Assembly (NCBI RefSeq): GCF_024297185.1
Contig: NZ_JANCTD010000006.1
Span: 124,001 to 188,000, forward strand
DNA from: Lewinella sp. JB7
Lineage (GTDB): Bacteria > Bacteroidota > Bacteroidia > Chitinophagales > Saprospiraceae
Reading direction: 5' to 3'
DNA: 64,000 nt
Below the pieces are notes generated by a model, which saw only the letters and a program-made list of their open reading frames with translations, was not told the origin of the DNA and made no database searches. The position numbers and the translations under genes are program-made. Below are positions 33,169-43,400 of the stretch, piece by piece. Position 1 is the first letter of the stretch, and each line of letters opens with the position of its first letter.

Positions 33169-33393
33169 CAACAGGGAAAAACACCTAAGACCGCCCATCG
33201 CGGCAAAATTTAATCTTGAGTTTTATGAAATTGTGTTTGTTCATAGTGTCTCTTTAGTTATAATTCGCAACCCTTGAATGTGGGGTTTATAGCATCAAAG
33301 GAGTGGTTGACATAACTAGCCTCGTGTCAACTAACCGGTTTAGCGAAATTATAACGACAGCGCCAACCGCTTTTCGGTTGGCGCTATTTTTTT
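33169..33393 (+). ncRNA. Structured non-coding RNA candidate, about 225 nt
   Basis: Bounded by a TATATTTG -7 box and a strong terminator. Inside I see CCGC/GCGG (33191-33203), TATGAA/TTCATA (33224-33245), and a closing stem GTTATAATTCGC (33257-33268) with GCGAAATTATAAC (33343-33355). The closing stem encloses two hairpins: AACCC/GGGTT (33269-33287) and GGTTGACA/TGTCAAC (33305-33331). No reading frame of note is present. It does not match 6S, tmRNA, RNase P or SRP layouts as I know them. The 33003-33512 gap otherwise holds only the minus-strand terminator and a small CCTCC/GGAGG hairpin near 33495. Confidence 0.6.
33359..33393 (+). terminator. Terminator of the ncRNA candidate
   Basis: AGCGCCAACCG pairs with CGGTTGGCGCT around CTTTT, then A and seven T: a textbook intrinsic terminator on the plus strand. 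Confidence 0.92.
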
Positions 33394-33512
33394 GTCCGCT
33401 AATCCGATGCTTGCAAAGCTAATTACTGAGCGGCACTTAATCCGGAAATTATCGGTATATCACCCATAAAATGGACGGATTATCGATTTTTCCTCCAAAA
33501 TGGAGGATTCTT

Positions 33513-34523
33513 TTACCGGAACATCCCCATACAATCGTTGTAGCGGTCCGCATGACGCTTTCTTTGCACCTCCCGGCTGTCGCCAAAATCGATGGCGACG
33601 CTCATCTCGAAGGTCGGTCCTAACCCGCCCGGAACTGCGCGCAATCCCGAAATCACCGCATCGTAACTGATGCCTACCTTCAGTACGTCCTTGCGGAAGG
33701 AAACCGTACCGATGAACCCATCCGGGTTACCGAAGGCGTGGCGGTACCACCCCCCCAAGGCAAAGGTGCCGTAACCAAAGTAGGCCCCCATATTGAGTTG
33801 TTGGAAACCCGCCTGCCGCGTATACAGTAGGTTCGGCGTTACGTACGCCGGCCGCCGGGGGTTGCTGAACCGCTTGACGTCAAACTGTGCTCCGGTATGT
33901 ACACTGAAGCGTTGGGGGCGACCGGCGTACAGATTATTATCCAGGGCCAAAAGCCCCTCGTCCGGGCGGTTGAGGTGCTCGATGCTGAAGCCCCCGTACA
34001 CGTTTTTGCCGTAGAACAAGACCCCCGACCCCAGATCCGCGGAAGTTTTGGAAATATTCTCCAGCTGCTCTTCCGTGACGCCGTCAATGCCGGCCGATGG
34101 GTCGATCACGTCCCCGAAAATCAGCCCGCCGAAATCGATCCGGCTGGTCAGTAATCCGCCACTCAGCCCGATCCGGGCGTGCCAGTCGGAGTTGAGTTGA
34201 ATATCGTGGGCATACACCAGCGCGACTTGGGTATTGCGGTACAGCCCTTCTAACTGGCTATCGGTCAGCATGCGCAGGCCGAAACTGGACGGGCTACCGT
34301 TGACCGGCAGTTCCAGACTGGCCGCGAACGTTTGGTAGGCGCTGGGATAGCTGGTGTGCTGACTGCGGTAGTTGGTCGTAATACGGGGAGCCACACTTAC
34401 CCCGGTGAAGGCCGGATTGAGCTGCATGGGCGAAGCGTAGAATTGGGAAAATACCGCGTCCTGGCCGTTCAGGACAGTCCCACTCAACAAGCCCAGCACC
34501 AGAATAGCCAATAACCTACGCAT
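33513..34523 (-). CDS. porP: PorP/SprF family type IX secretion membrane protein
   Basis: 336 residues from the ATG giving MRRLLAILVLGLLSGTVLNGQ. After the signal peptide comes DAVFSQFYASPMQLNPAFTG, the hallmark N-terminus of PorP/SprF, then a beta-barrel. These outer membrane proteins work with the T9SS, often anchoring a specific exported adhesin to the surface. The frame is open 35 codons further upstream, but the promoter sits just 3 nt before this ATG, fixing the start. It is divergent from porU with 154 bp between. Confidence 0.92.
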   Translation of the reverse strand: MRRLLAILVLGLLSGTVLNGQDAVFSQFYASPMQLNPAFTGVSVAPRITTNYRSQHTSYPSAYQTFAASLELPVNGSPSSFGLRMLTDSQLEGLYRNTQVALVYAHDIQLNSDWHARIGLSGGLLTSRIDFGGLIFGDVIDPSAGIDGVTEEQLENISKTSADLGSGVLFYGKNVYGGFSIEHLNRPDEGLLALDNNLYAGRPQRFSVHTGAQFDVKRFSNPRRPAYVTPNLLYTRQAGFQQLNMGAYFGYGTFALGGWYRHAFGNPDGFIGTVSFRKDVLKVGISYDAVISGLRAVPGGLGPTFEMSVAIDFGDSREVQRKRHADRYNDCMGMFR

Positions 34524-34526
34524 GCC

Positions 34527-34558
34527 TAAAGCTAACCTCCGGAACACCGCTTTCCAAA
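34527..34558 (-). promoter_or_regulatory. porP promoter, leaderless
   Basis: On the minus strand TTTG, 20 bp, TAGCTTTA (one mismatch in the last base), ending 3 nt before the ATG. This implies an mRNA with essentially no leader. Confidence 0.6.
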
Positions 34559-34630
34559 CGCTACGTAGCGGCCGTCGTCCCTGCGACAGCCACGGTGGAG
34601 TTACCGGCAATGTGGCTACCGCGAACAACG

Positions 34631-34660
34631 TTTCCCCGCCGCTAGTGTATCTTAATTTTG
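34631..34660 (+). promoter_or_regulatory. porU promoter
   Basis: TTT at 34631-34633, 19 bp, TAATTTTG at 34653-34660 (exact -7), 17 nt before the porU ATG. The -33 element lacks the final G. Confidence 0.5.
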
Positions 34661-34677
34661 CGCGCTAATGCCGGACC

Positions 34678-37600
34678 ATGCCGAAGCTTCTTCTCTGTTT
34701 TTCTTGTTTTCTCTTTTCACTGACCGCCGTCGCCCAGGTGAGGTTGAGTCAGGAACTGAGTTGGTTACCTCCCCAGACCATCGAATGGGAAGGAAGCCGT
34801 CGCGTCATCCTGGCTTACCATTTGGGCGGGGACGCAGGAGCCGAGAAATCCGGAGAGCTGCCATCCTTCGTGCACACCTTCACCGCCTCCTCGGGAGCCC
34901 CCCGGGACGTCCGTATCCTCGGCATCGAGACGGAAGACTTTACCCCTCCCGCCGGCTTCGCCGCCGAACCGGAGGATGCATTCACCTTTACGTTCGGCGC
35001 TTCTTTGCAACCCGAGGGGTGGCTCGGTAAGGTCAGCGGCCCGGCGATTATCCGCGCGGGGGGAACCCTTAAACGGCTGGTGTCCATTGAACTGGAGCTA
35101 ACCCCCGCCCCGCCGGCCGGCAACGGAAGCGGACGATCAACCTTCGCGAGCAATTCCGTTCTCCGGGAAGGAGAGATCTACCGCTTTTCCGTACCCCAGT
35201 CCGGCGTGTACAAACTTACCCGAGCCTTTCTGGCCAATGAACTAAAGGTCAGCGGGATCGACCAGTTGGACCCGCGCGACATCAAGATCTACGGTCAGCG
35301 GGGCGGCATGCTGCCCGAGCTCAATAACGTTACCCCCCCCGACGACCTCACCGAACAGGCCATAACTATTGAGGGCGAAAGTGACGGGCGCTTCGACGCC
35401 AACGACTACATCCTGCTGTACGCAGAGGGGCCGGACGAGCGGACGTACGACGCCCTCACCGACCGCTTCACCTACACCAAAAATATCTACAGCGAGCAGA
35501 ACCACTACTTCCTGCAGATCGGCACCGCCGGAAGGGGCCGGCGCGTAAGTATGCTTCCCTCGACTTCCACCGGTACGGTAGCCAGTAGTTACGACGCTCT
35601 GTTTCGCCTGGAGGAGGATCGTTACAACGTACTTCACGAAATCGGAGGCAACAGTCACGGATCGGGGCAGACCTGGTTCGGGGAATTCTTCCGGGTTTCG
35701 CGGGAGCGTAACTACCCGGGTCTCGTCACCTTCCCGGACGCGGTAGTCAGTGAGCCGCTACGCGTGCGGGCGCGGATGGGACTACGAACGGAAGCCACCA
35801 GCCGCTTCTTCCTGGAAGTAAACAACCAGGAACTGAGCAGCTTCAACGCCGCCCCGGTCGTATTCGGCGCCCAGGAGCAACGATCCGCCGTCATCCCCGT
35901 CGAACTGTCGGGCAGCGCCGACATGAGCGGGGAGCGGGTCAATGTCAAACTCAGTTACCCCCACCAGGCCGGCAACGGACAGAGCGAGGGGTGGCTCGAC
36001 TGGATCCAGCTCCGCGCCCGCCGTCGCCTGAGCTTTGCCGGTCAGGACCAGTTCTCCTTCCGCGACACCCGTACGATGAACGAGGCTTCCGTAACCTACC
36101 AACTCCTGAATCCTCCCGCCGATGTACGGGTATGGCGGGTAGACGGCCCCGACGTCCGTCAGGCTCCACTTAACGGAAACAGTTTCAGCGCCGCTGCCGG
36201 CGGGACACTCTTCGAATACATTGCCTTCCGCCCCGGGGCCGGCCTACTTACCCCGACGGCCGTAGGACGAGTAGAGAACCAGAACCTGCACGCCATCGAC
36301 CGGGCCGATATGATCATCGTTACCCACCGCGATTTTCTTACCCAGGCGGAGACCCTGGCCGAACACCGCCGTGCCCACAACGGGTACACCACCCACCTCG
36401 TTACCACCCAACAGATCTACAATGAATTCAGTAGTGGGCGTGATGATGCGGCCGCCATCCGCAACTTCGTCCGTATGGTGTACGAACGCGATCCCTCGCT
36501 GAAGTATCTCCTGCTGTTCGGGGATGGGAGCTTCGATCACCGCAATATTTACAAACTGGGGACCAACTTCATCCCGGTGTACGAGCACGAGGGAGCCTTC
36601 ACCGAGGTAAAAAGCTTTCCCGCCGACGACTTCTTCGGCATCATGCTTCCCGCCACCGGAAGTCAGCCGCTCGCCCCCGACCTGAGCATAGCGGTAGGAC
36701 GGCTCCCGGTAAAGTCAGCCGATGAGGCCGGCCCGGTAGTAGCTAAACTGATTCGTTACGACACCGACCCCTCCTCCCTCGGAGACTGGCGTACGCGCAT
36801 GGTTTTCGTCGGAGACGACGAGGATGACGGTAAGCACACGCGCGACGTGAACCGGGTCGCAACCGCCGTACAGGAACGCAAACCCGACCTGAACTTCGAC
36901 AAGCTATACTTCGACCTGTTCCCCCAGCAGAGCCTCTCGGCCGGCGATCGTTTTCCCGACATCACGGAGGGACTGGACCGGGCCGTCTTCCGCGGTGCCC
37001 TCGCCGTGACCTACCTCGGACACGGCGGCCCCAGGGGCTGGGCTCAGGAAAGGGTACTGACCATCCCCCAGATCCGCAACTGGACCCGCCCCGTTAATTC
37101 CGTCGATCCCATACAGCCCCCCGTGTTCATCACGGCTACCTGCACCTTTAGCGATTACGACGATGCCTCCTTTGTGAGCGCGGGGGAGGAAGCTTTTCTC
37201 ACGCCCCGGGGCGGGGTGATTGCTCTCATGACCACGACCCGTCCGGTATTCGCTACCCGCAACTACGAGCTAACTAACAATACCGTTCAGGCCATGCTCG
37301 ACCGGCCGGATGGTTCTTGGCGCAGCCTGGGTGACATCATCCGCATCGCCAAGAATGAAACCACGCCCATCGACCGCGGATTTCTCTCCGGTGACACGGA
37401 GAACGCCCGCAAATTCACCCTACTCGGAGACCCGGCCACGGTCATCGCCTTTCCCCGTCACGGGATCCGCACCACCATGATCGACACCCTCGCCGTCGAT
37501 TCCGTTCGCCGCGACACCGTACGTGCTCTGGAAAAGATGCGCATAAGCGGGGAGATCGTCGACGTCAACGGTAATCTGTTACCGGACTTCAACGGACAGG

Positions 37601-38559
37601 TCTACCCCACTATCTACGACAAGGCCCAGGTAATTCCTACCCTGCAACAGGACCCCAGCAGTCCGCTGATCGAAGTGGAAGTGCAGCGGAACATCGTGTT
37701 TCGGGGGCGGGCTACGGTAACCGCCGGTAAATTCTCCTTCGAGTTCGTCGTCCCCAACGATATCGACTATACCTTCGGTCCGGGTAAGGTTAGCTACTAC
37801 GCCGCCGACCGGGAACGGTTTACGGATGCGGCCGGCTACTACGACCGGCTCGTCATCGGCGGTACCGGGACAGGAACCGACGCCAACGATCAGGGCCCTA
37901 CCGTCGACGTCTTTCTCGACGACACTGACTTCGTAGCCGGTGGACAGGTAACGGAAGATCCGGTGTTACTCCTGCACCTCAGCGATGATCTGGGCATCAA
38001 CGTAACCGGTAACAGCATCGGCCACGACCTGGAAGCCGTACTGGACGGAGACACCCGCAATCCGATCGTACTCAACGATTACTACGAAGCCGACGTGGAC
38101 GACTTCCGCAGTGGAAAAGTACGCTACCCCCTCTTCGATTTGGAACCCGGAGCGCATACGATCACCGTTCGCGCCTGGGACGTAGCCAACAATAGTACGG
38201 TCACCACTGCGGAGTTTATCGTAGCAACCGACGTTGGCGACGCGCTCACCCACGTTCTGAATTACCCCAATCCCTTCACTACCCGTACCTGTTTCCAGTT
38301 CGACCATACCCTAGTGGGTCAGAACGTGGAAGCGATCGTACAGATATACACCGTAAATGGCCGCCTGGTCAAAACCATCGAGCGCCCCTTCCCCTTCAGT
38401 GACGGTTCCATCCGTCAGGATGACTGCATTGAGTGGGACGGTCTGGACGACTACGGCGACCAACTCGCCCGGGGCGTGTACCTCTACCAGGTTCGCCTAC
38501 GCGGAGACGGGGTGAACGTGGTGAACGGTGAGCTGGAGAAGTTGGTCCTGCTGCGGTAG
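34678..38559 (+). CDS. porU: Type IX secretion system sortase PorU
   Basis: 1293 residues. Signal peptide (LCFSCFLFSLTAVA), a long N-terminal region, then a gingipain-like C25 cysteine protease domain (about 550-920) with the catalytic histidine in YLGHGGPRGW (near 781) and cysteine in ITATCTFSDYDD (near 822), and a C-terminal sorting-domain-like end (VLNYPNPFTTRTCFQF, GVYLYQVRLRGDG). PorU sits on the outer membrane, removes the sorting domain of T9SS cargo and attaches the cargo to lipid. Bacteroidota usually have porV directly after porU; here susD follows on the opposite strand. Confidence 0.95.
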   Translation: MPKLLLCFSCFLFSLTAVAQVRLSQELSWLPPQTIEWEGSRRVILAYHLGGDAGAEKSGELPSFVHTFTASSGAPRDVRILGIETEDFTPPAGFAAEPEDAFTFTFGASLQPEGWLGKVSGPAIIRAGGTLKRLVSIELELTPAPPAGNGSGRSTFASNSVLREGEIYRFSVPQSGVYKLTRAFLANELKVSGIDQLDPRDIKIYGQRGGMLPELNNVTPPDDLTEQAITIEGESDGRFDANDYILLYAEGPDERTYDALTDRFTYTKNIYSEQNHYFLQIGTAGRGRRVSMLPSTSTGTVASSYDALFRLEEDRYNVLHEIGGNSHGSGQTWFGEFFRVSRERNYPGLVTFPDAVVSEPLRVRARMGLRTEATSRFFLEVNNQELSSFNAAPVVFGAQEQRSAVIPVELSGSADMSGERVNVKLSYPHQAGNGQSEGWLDWIQLRARRRLSFAGQDQFSFRDTRTMNEASVTYQLLNPPADVRVWRVDGPDVRQAPLNGNSFSAAAGGTLFEYIAFRPGAGLLTPTAVGRVENQNLHAIDRADMIIVTHRDFLTQAETLAEHRRAHNGYTTHLVTTQQIYNEFSSGRDDAAAIRNFVRMVYERDPSLKYLLLFGDGSFDHRNIYKLGTNFIPVYEHEGAFTEVKSFPADDFFGIMLPATGSQPLAPDLSIAVGRLPVKSADEAGPVVAKLIRYDTDPSSLGDWRTRMVFVGDDEDDGKHTRDVNRVATAVQERKPDLNFDKLYFDLFPQQSLSAGDRFPDITEGLDRAVFRGALAVTYLGHGGPRGWAQERVLTIPQIRNWTRPVNSVDPIQPPVFITATCTFSDYDDASFVSAGEEAFLTPRGGVIALMTTTRPVFATRNYELTNNTVQAMLDRPDGSWRSLGDIIRIAKNETTPIDRGFLSGDTENARKFTLLGDPATVIAFPRHGIRTTMIDTLAVDSVRRDTVRALEKMRISGEIVDVNGNLLPDFNGQVYPTIYDKAQVIPTLQQDPSSPLIEVEVQRNIVFRGRATVTAGKFSFEFVVPNDIDYTFGPGKVSYYAADRERFTDAAGYYDRLVIGGTGTGTDANDQGPTVDVFLDDTDFVAGGQVTEDPVLLLHLSDDLGINVTGNSIGHDLEAVLDGDTRNPIVLNDYYEADVDDFRSGKVRYPLFDLEPGAHTITVRAWDVANNSTVTTAEFIVATDVGDALTHVLNYPNPFTTRTCFQFDHTLVGQNVEAIVQIYTVNGRLVKTIERPFPFSDGSIRQDDCIEWDGLDDYGDQLARGVYLYQVRLRGDGVNVVNGELEKLVLLR

Positions 38560-38609
38560 CTCACTGGGATAAGGGGGGGGGAAGACTCCCTCAACCGGCG
38601 CGACGTACC

Positions 38610-38649
38610 AAAAAGAAAGCGGCCAGGATACGGATGTATCCTGGCCGCT
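38610..38649 (-). terminator. Terminator of the susC-susD operon
   Basis: A perfect 14-bp stem AGCGGCCAGGATAC (38618-38631) with its complement (38636-38649). On the minus strand it is followed by TTTCTTTTTGG. Confidence 0.9.
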
Positions 38650-38676
38650 ACTCATTCGGCCTAAACCGATCAAGGC

Positions 38677-40410
38677 TTAGTTGTACCCGGGGTTCTGGCC
38701 GAGTACTTCGAAGCCCTGGAGGTCGATCTGTCCCTGGGGGATGGGGTAGTAAAGATCCTGGGGGGCGGTGAACTGCGCACCACCGAATTGTACCGGCAGG
38801 AACTGCTTCTCGTAGTTGATGTAGCCGTTCAGAAAGGATTCCGCCTTTCCCCAACGACGCAGGTCGAAGAAGCGGTGACCCTCACCGGAAAGCTCCAGCT
38901 TCCGCTCAAACTGCAGAATCTTGCGAGCGTTGTCCTGGCTGCCGAGATCGTCGTACAGCGCGATCTCGTAGTTTGCTGCGGGGCTGCCGTCGTCGGTCGT
39001 CAGTTCGGAGTTCTGGGCCCGTTCGCGCACCATATTGATCAGTTCCAATGCACGACTCAGGTTGTTCAGTTCGATCTCCGCCTCGGCGAGCATCAGCAGT
39101 ACGTCGGCGTACCGGATGACTACGTAGTTGACGGCGGGGTAGCCGCGGGTCCAGCTCGTACCGTCGGAGAAGGTGTTTTCCTGCGACTGGTAGTACACGA
39201 ATTTCTTCGGAGAGTAGGGACCGGCGTGGGGCTGATCGCGAATCCAGTCCCGTCCGGGGAAGAGTCCCCAATCGAGGTAAGGAATACCCCGGCGTCCTAC
39301 CGAGTGGTCGAGGCGGGGATCCAGCGGGCCGCTGTCCGGCGTGAAGGGTTCGGCCGACGCGAGGCCGAAATCGTTAGCCACTTCGTACTGATCCTGACGG
39401 TACTGCTCGTCGAGGAGGGGCAGTCCGTCTTCCGTACGGAAGGAGTTTACCAGGTCGAAGCTCGGCTGGAAGAAGCCACAGCAGTTACCGGGTCCACTGG
39501 AACCAGTGTTGTGGGGGAAATTCAACGCGAAATCGGGGTTAGCGTTGTTGGTGGTACCGGTATTAGCGGCCGCCTGAATGGCAAACAGCGATTCCTTGTT
39601 GTTGTCGAACTCGGCGTTGAATACCTCGGAGTAGCTCTCCATAAGTCCGACCTCCTGACCGTTGGCCGTCATGCCGTTAGCGACTACCCAGTCAAACATC
39701 TGCTTCGCTTCGGCCCACTTTCCCTGAAAGAGGTAAGTCTTGCCGAGGTAGGCGGCGGCGGCGGTCTTGTTAGCACGACCGGCCTGGGACTGCGTTTCGG
39801 GCAGGTTGTCGTAAGCGAAGCGGAAGTCTTCCTCGATGTGCGGCCACAGATCGGTCGAAGGGGTAGTAACTACCTCCTCCGAGGTCATCAGTTCCGTAAT
39901 GTACGGGGCCTGGTTGAAGGTGATCTCCAACTGGAAGTAGTAGTGACCGCGCAGGAAGCGACCTTCGGCTACGGCACGGGTGCGCAGGGCCTCGGTTACG
40001 GTTGGATCCTCCGACTGGCTCGCTACCTTGATGGCGGCATTGGAACGAGCTACTCCTTCGAAAATGCCCGTCCAGCGGTTAGCGGGTACCTGAGAGGTAG
40101 GAGACAGCTGGTACTCCACCACTTCGTTGATGGCGGTGAAGTCACCCGTTTCCGTGCCCTTGTTAGCGTCACCGCCCTGGATGGAACCGTGCACCCAGTT
40201 GGAGGCACCGCCGAACCAGTTGCCGCGGCCGCCCAGCTGGGAGTAAGCGCCGATGAGAAGCCCGTCGATACCGGCGGGGCTACTGAGTACGGCTTCGTTA
40301 AGTGAGCCCGTCGGGGCCACCTCCAGAAAGTCCTCCGAACAACTGTAGAGGACGACGCCCATCGAAAGGAGGGCGCCGAATATATAAGTGAGACGTTTGT
40401 GTGTCTGCAT
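38677..40410 (-). CDS. susD: RagB/SusD family nutrient-uptake lipoprotein
   Basis: 577 residues. Lipoprotein signal (LLSMGVVLYSC with lipobox cysteine near 24) followed by SEDFLEVAPTGSLNEAVL, the SusD N-terminal motif, TPR-like helices (AAAAYLGKTYLFQGKWAEAKQMFDWVV) and the C-terminal SusD block with YVVIRYADVLLMLAEAEIELN and LQFERKLELSGEGHRFFDLRRWGKAE. It caps the SusC channel and binds the glycan or peptide to be imported. A CCGFF cysteine pair sits near residue 310. It follows susC after a 72-bp gap holding a strong stem-loop. Confidence 0.95.
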   Translation of the reverse strand: MQTHKRLTYIFGALLSMGVVLYSCSEDFLEVAPTGSLNEAVLSSPAGIDGLLIGAYSQLGGRGNWFGGASNWVHGSIQGGDANKGTETGDFTAINEVVEYQLSPTSQVPANRWTGIFEGVARSNAAIKVASQSEDPTVTEALRTRAVAEGRFLRGHYYFQLEITFNQAPYITELMTSEEVVTTPSTDLWPHIEEDFRFAYDNLPETQSQAGRANKTAAAAYLGKTYLFQGKWAEAKQMFDWVVANGMTANGQEVGLMESYSEVFNAEFDNNKESLFAIQAAANTGTTNNANPDFALNFPHNTGSSGPGNCCGFFQPSFDLVNSFRTEDGLPLLDEQYRQDQYEVANDFGLASAEPFTPDSGPLDPRLDHSVGRRGIPYLDWGLFPGRDWIRDQPHAGPYSPKKFVYYQSQENTFSDGTSWTRGYPAVNYVVIRYADVLLMLAEAEIELNNLSRALELINMVRERAQNSELTTDDGSPAANYEIALYDDLGSQDNARKILQFERKLELSGEGHRFFDLRRWGKAESFLNGYINYEKQFLPVQFGGAQFTAPQDLYYPIPQGQIDLQGFEVLGQNPGYN

Positions 40411-40437
40411 GATTGTTTATTGTTGTTTGATTATAGG

Positions 40438-40473
40438 GTCCCGGAGCGCTTGGCGGGCCAAGCGCTCCGGGAC
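40438..40473 (-). other. 17-bp stem-loop between susC and susD
   Basis: GTCCCGGAGCGCTTGGC and its perfect complement around a 2-base turn, directly after the susC stop. No U-run follows on the minus strand, so it looks like an mRNA-stabilising or processing hairpin rather than a terminator. Confidence 0.7.
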
Positions 40474-40482
40474 GTATTGGGG

Positions 40483-43400
40483 TTAGAAGTCGACGTGCAG
40501 GCTCAGGTTGTAAGCCCGGGTGACCGGGTAGTTACCTACGTCTACACCGAACTTCGTATCCGCAGCTCCACCGACAGCGGGGTCCAGTCCGTCGTAACCG
40601 GAAATGGTGAAGAGGTTGTTAGCCGCCAGCGTGATGCGGACGTTGTTAAGCGCACCGCCGAAGGCAGTATTGGGCAGGTTGTAGCCGAGGGCCAGGTACT
40701 GGAGGCGGAGGTAGTTACCGTTCTCCACGTAGTAGCTGTTCGACTGGGTCGACGTACTGAAGTTCGATACGTTCTCGTAGATCGGCACGTCGGTATCGGT
40801 GTTGGTCGGCGTCCAGCTGTCGAGTACGCGGGTCGATACCGCGGCGCCGACGAAGGTGCCGTAGAAATCGGTGAACCACTTCGAGTTGTTGTAGATCTCC
40901 CCACCCAGCGAGGTGTAGAAGAAGGAGGTCAGGTCAAAGCCTTTGTAGCTCAGCTTCAGGTTAAGACCACCGGTGAAGTCCGGTACGGCGCTTCCGAGGA
41001 ACGTGCGGTCGGCTTCGGTGATCTGTCCGTCGGGCTGACCGGTGAGGTCACCGTTCTCGTCGCGGCTGTTGTTGTCCTCGAAGCGGAAACGGCCGGGAGC
41101 GGCACCTTCCTGCGTCGGGGCGTTGGCTACTTCCTGATCGCTCTGGAACAGGCCCAGGGTACGGTAACCGAAGAAGGAGGAAAGCGGCATGCCGACCTGG
41201 TTGCGGACGATCGTACCGGAGATCCGGCTACCCGTTACGTCGAAGAAGTCGACGTCGTCGGTGAACTTGGTGATCTCGTTCTTAAGGATCGCACCGTTGA
41301 TGGTGGTTTCGATGGAGAAGTCGGTACCGATCTTGGCCCGGTAGATGAGCTGGGCGTCGAGGCCCTGGTTGAGCATACTACCGATGTTGACTACCGGAGC
41401 GGTTGCGTTGGGTCCGAGGACGTCGGGAGTGGGAAGCTGTACGAGCAGGTCGTTCGTCTCCTTACGCCAGAGATCGACGATCAGGTCGACGTTGCCGCCG
41501 GCCAGGGTCGCGTCGAAACCGACGTTAGAGGTAACGGAGGTCTCCCAGCGGGCGGATTCCGTTCCGATCCGGCTCCGGAAGAAGCCGGCAATGGCCGTGG
41601 AGTTAGTACCGGCAATGTCGTAGCTCGAAGCACCCAGGCTGGTACCGAACAGGTTGAAGCGGTTGTCACCGTTCACGTTGTTGGAGTTACCCATCTGGCC
41701 CCAGCCACCCCGAATCTTCAGGTCGTTGATGAAGTTCTGGTTCTGCATGAAGCCCTCGCTGGTCACCCGCCAGGCGGCGGAGATGGCGGGGAAGGTACCG
41801 TAGCGATTCTCGGCACCGAAGCGGCTCGAACCGTCGCGGCGCAGAACACCGGTCAGGTAGTACTTATCGTTCCAGTTGTAGTTCACCTGGGTGAAGGCCG
41901 AGTAGAAACGGCTACCGTTGGTGAATCCGGAACTGACGTTGCGGCTGCTGACGTTATTGAGCGAAACGAAGTCGGGGCTCTGGCTGAAGGGGTTGATACC
42001 GGAGCCGTTACTGAAGCGGAATTTACCGGCCTCCAGGGCTTCCACACCCACGAGGGCGTCTACGCTGTGTCCGCCAAACTTGCGCTTGTAATTAGCCGTG
42101 TTGGTAAACACCCAGTCGGTACCGTAGCCCTGAAATTCGCTGTAACCGAAGCTGGCGTTGTTCTCGGCATTCTCGTACGTCTGCCGGCTGTAAGACCGAC
42201 CGTTGTACCCAATGTACTTACCGCCGAAGCTCGAGCGCAGGATCAGGTCCGAAATGGGTTCGAACTCCAGGTAAAGGTTACCGAAGGCAATGTTGTCGAA
42301 GTTCTGATTGTCTGCCAGACCGTCACGGGCAGCTACCGGGTTGCGGGGGTTACCGAAACCGGGGGCTTTCGTACCGGCGTAACCACCGAATTCGTCGTAG
42401 ACGGGAATGAGGGGGTTCAGGCGGAAGGCCGAAAGGATCTCGTTCTCGTCGTCCGAGCTACCGGCACCGGCACCGTCACCGGTGAGCCCCAGGGCCTTGC
42501 GGTGGGTGAACTGTAGGTTCTGTCCGAAGCGGACGCGGTTGCCGAGGTCAAACTCGGTGTTCATACGGGCGGTGTAGCGCTCGTAGCTGTTGTTCAGCAG
42601 GATACCCTCCTGAATCTGGGCACCCAGGCTGACGTAGTAGCGGGCATCCTCCGTCGATCCCCGGAAACCGAGGGTGTGACGATTGGTCATGGCGGTGCGC
42701 GTAATGGCGTCGTACCAGTCGGTACCTTCCTTGTTGGCGCGAACGACCTGGTACAGGGGGCCGGCGCTGGGGTCGATGTTGTAGTTACTGCGCTCAGCCT
42801 CCAGGTCAACCGTTCCGCGGACACCGCCGATGCTACCGACCAGGATGTAGTCGGGCAGGACGGGAGTTTCGCCCGAACCGTACTGGGGGTGGTTGAAGAC
42901 CGGATCGGTGCCGTTAGCGGCGGCCGTGTTGCGGATAGCCTCCCACGTCTTCATGGCATCCTGAGCGGGCGTCAGAATAGGCTGACCCATTCCCGGATCG
43001 GTGAAGCCGGTCAGTCCGTCGTAGGAAATTTGCAGGGGCGAGGGCTCGCGGGTACCGCGCTTGGTCTGAATGACGACCACACCGTTAGCGGCACGTGCAC
43101 CGTAGATCGAAGCCGAGGCCGCGTCCTTCAGGATCGAGGTGTTCTGGATATCGTCGGGGGACAGGAAGTTGATGTTGGTCTGGGGCACCCCGTCTACCAC
43201 ATAGAGGGGGTTGTTTCCACCGAACGAACCGAATCCGCGGACTCGGATGATGGATTCCGTACCGGGTTGTCCGTTGGTGATGACCGTAACGCCGGCGGCG
43301 CGTCCCTGCAGCTGCTGCTCCACGTTACCCGAAGGAATAGCAGTGAGTTCTTCGGTACTGACCGTAGAGATGGCTCCCGTCGTCTGTCGCTTGCTGGTAA

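Noticed and set aside
33169-33393. Retron, 6S RNA or tmRNA for the structured RNA
   Set aside because: No reverse transcriptase gene is near; the 5' and 3' ends do not pair as in 6S; there is no tRNA-like end or tag reading frame as in tmRNA.
40399-42516. 705-codon plus-strand frame opposite susC
   Set aside because: Antisense shadow of a high-GC gene with biased third positions; the susC frame has full domain support.
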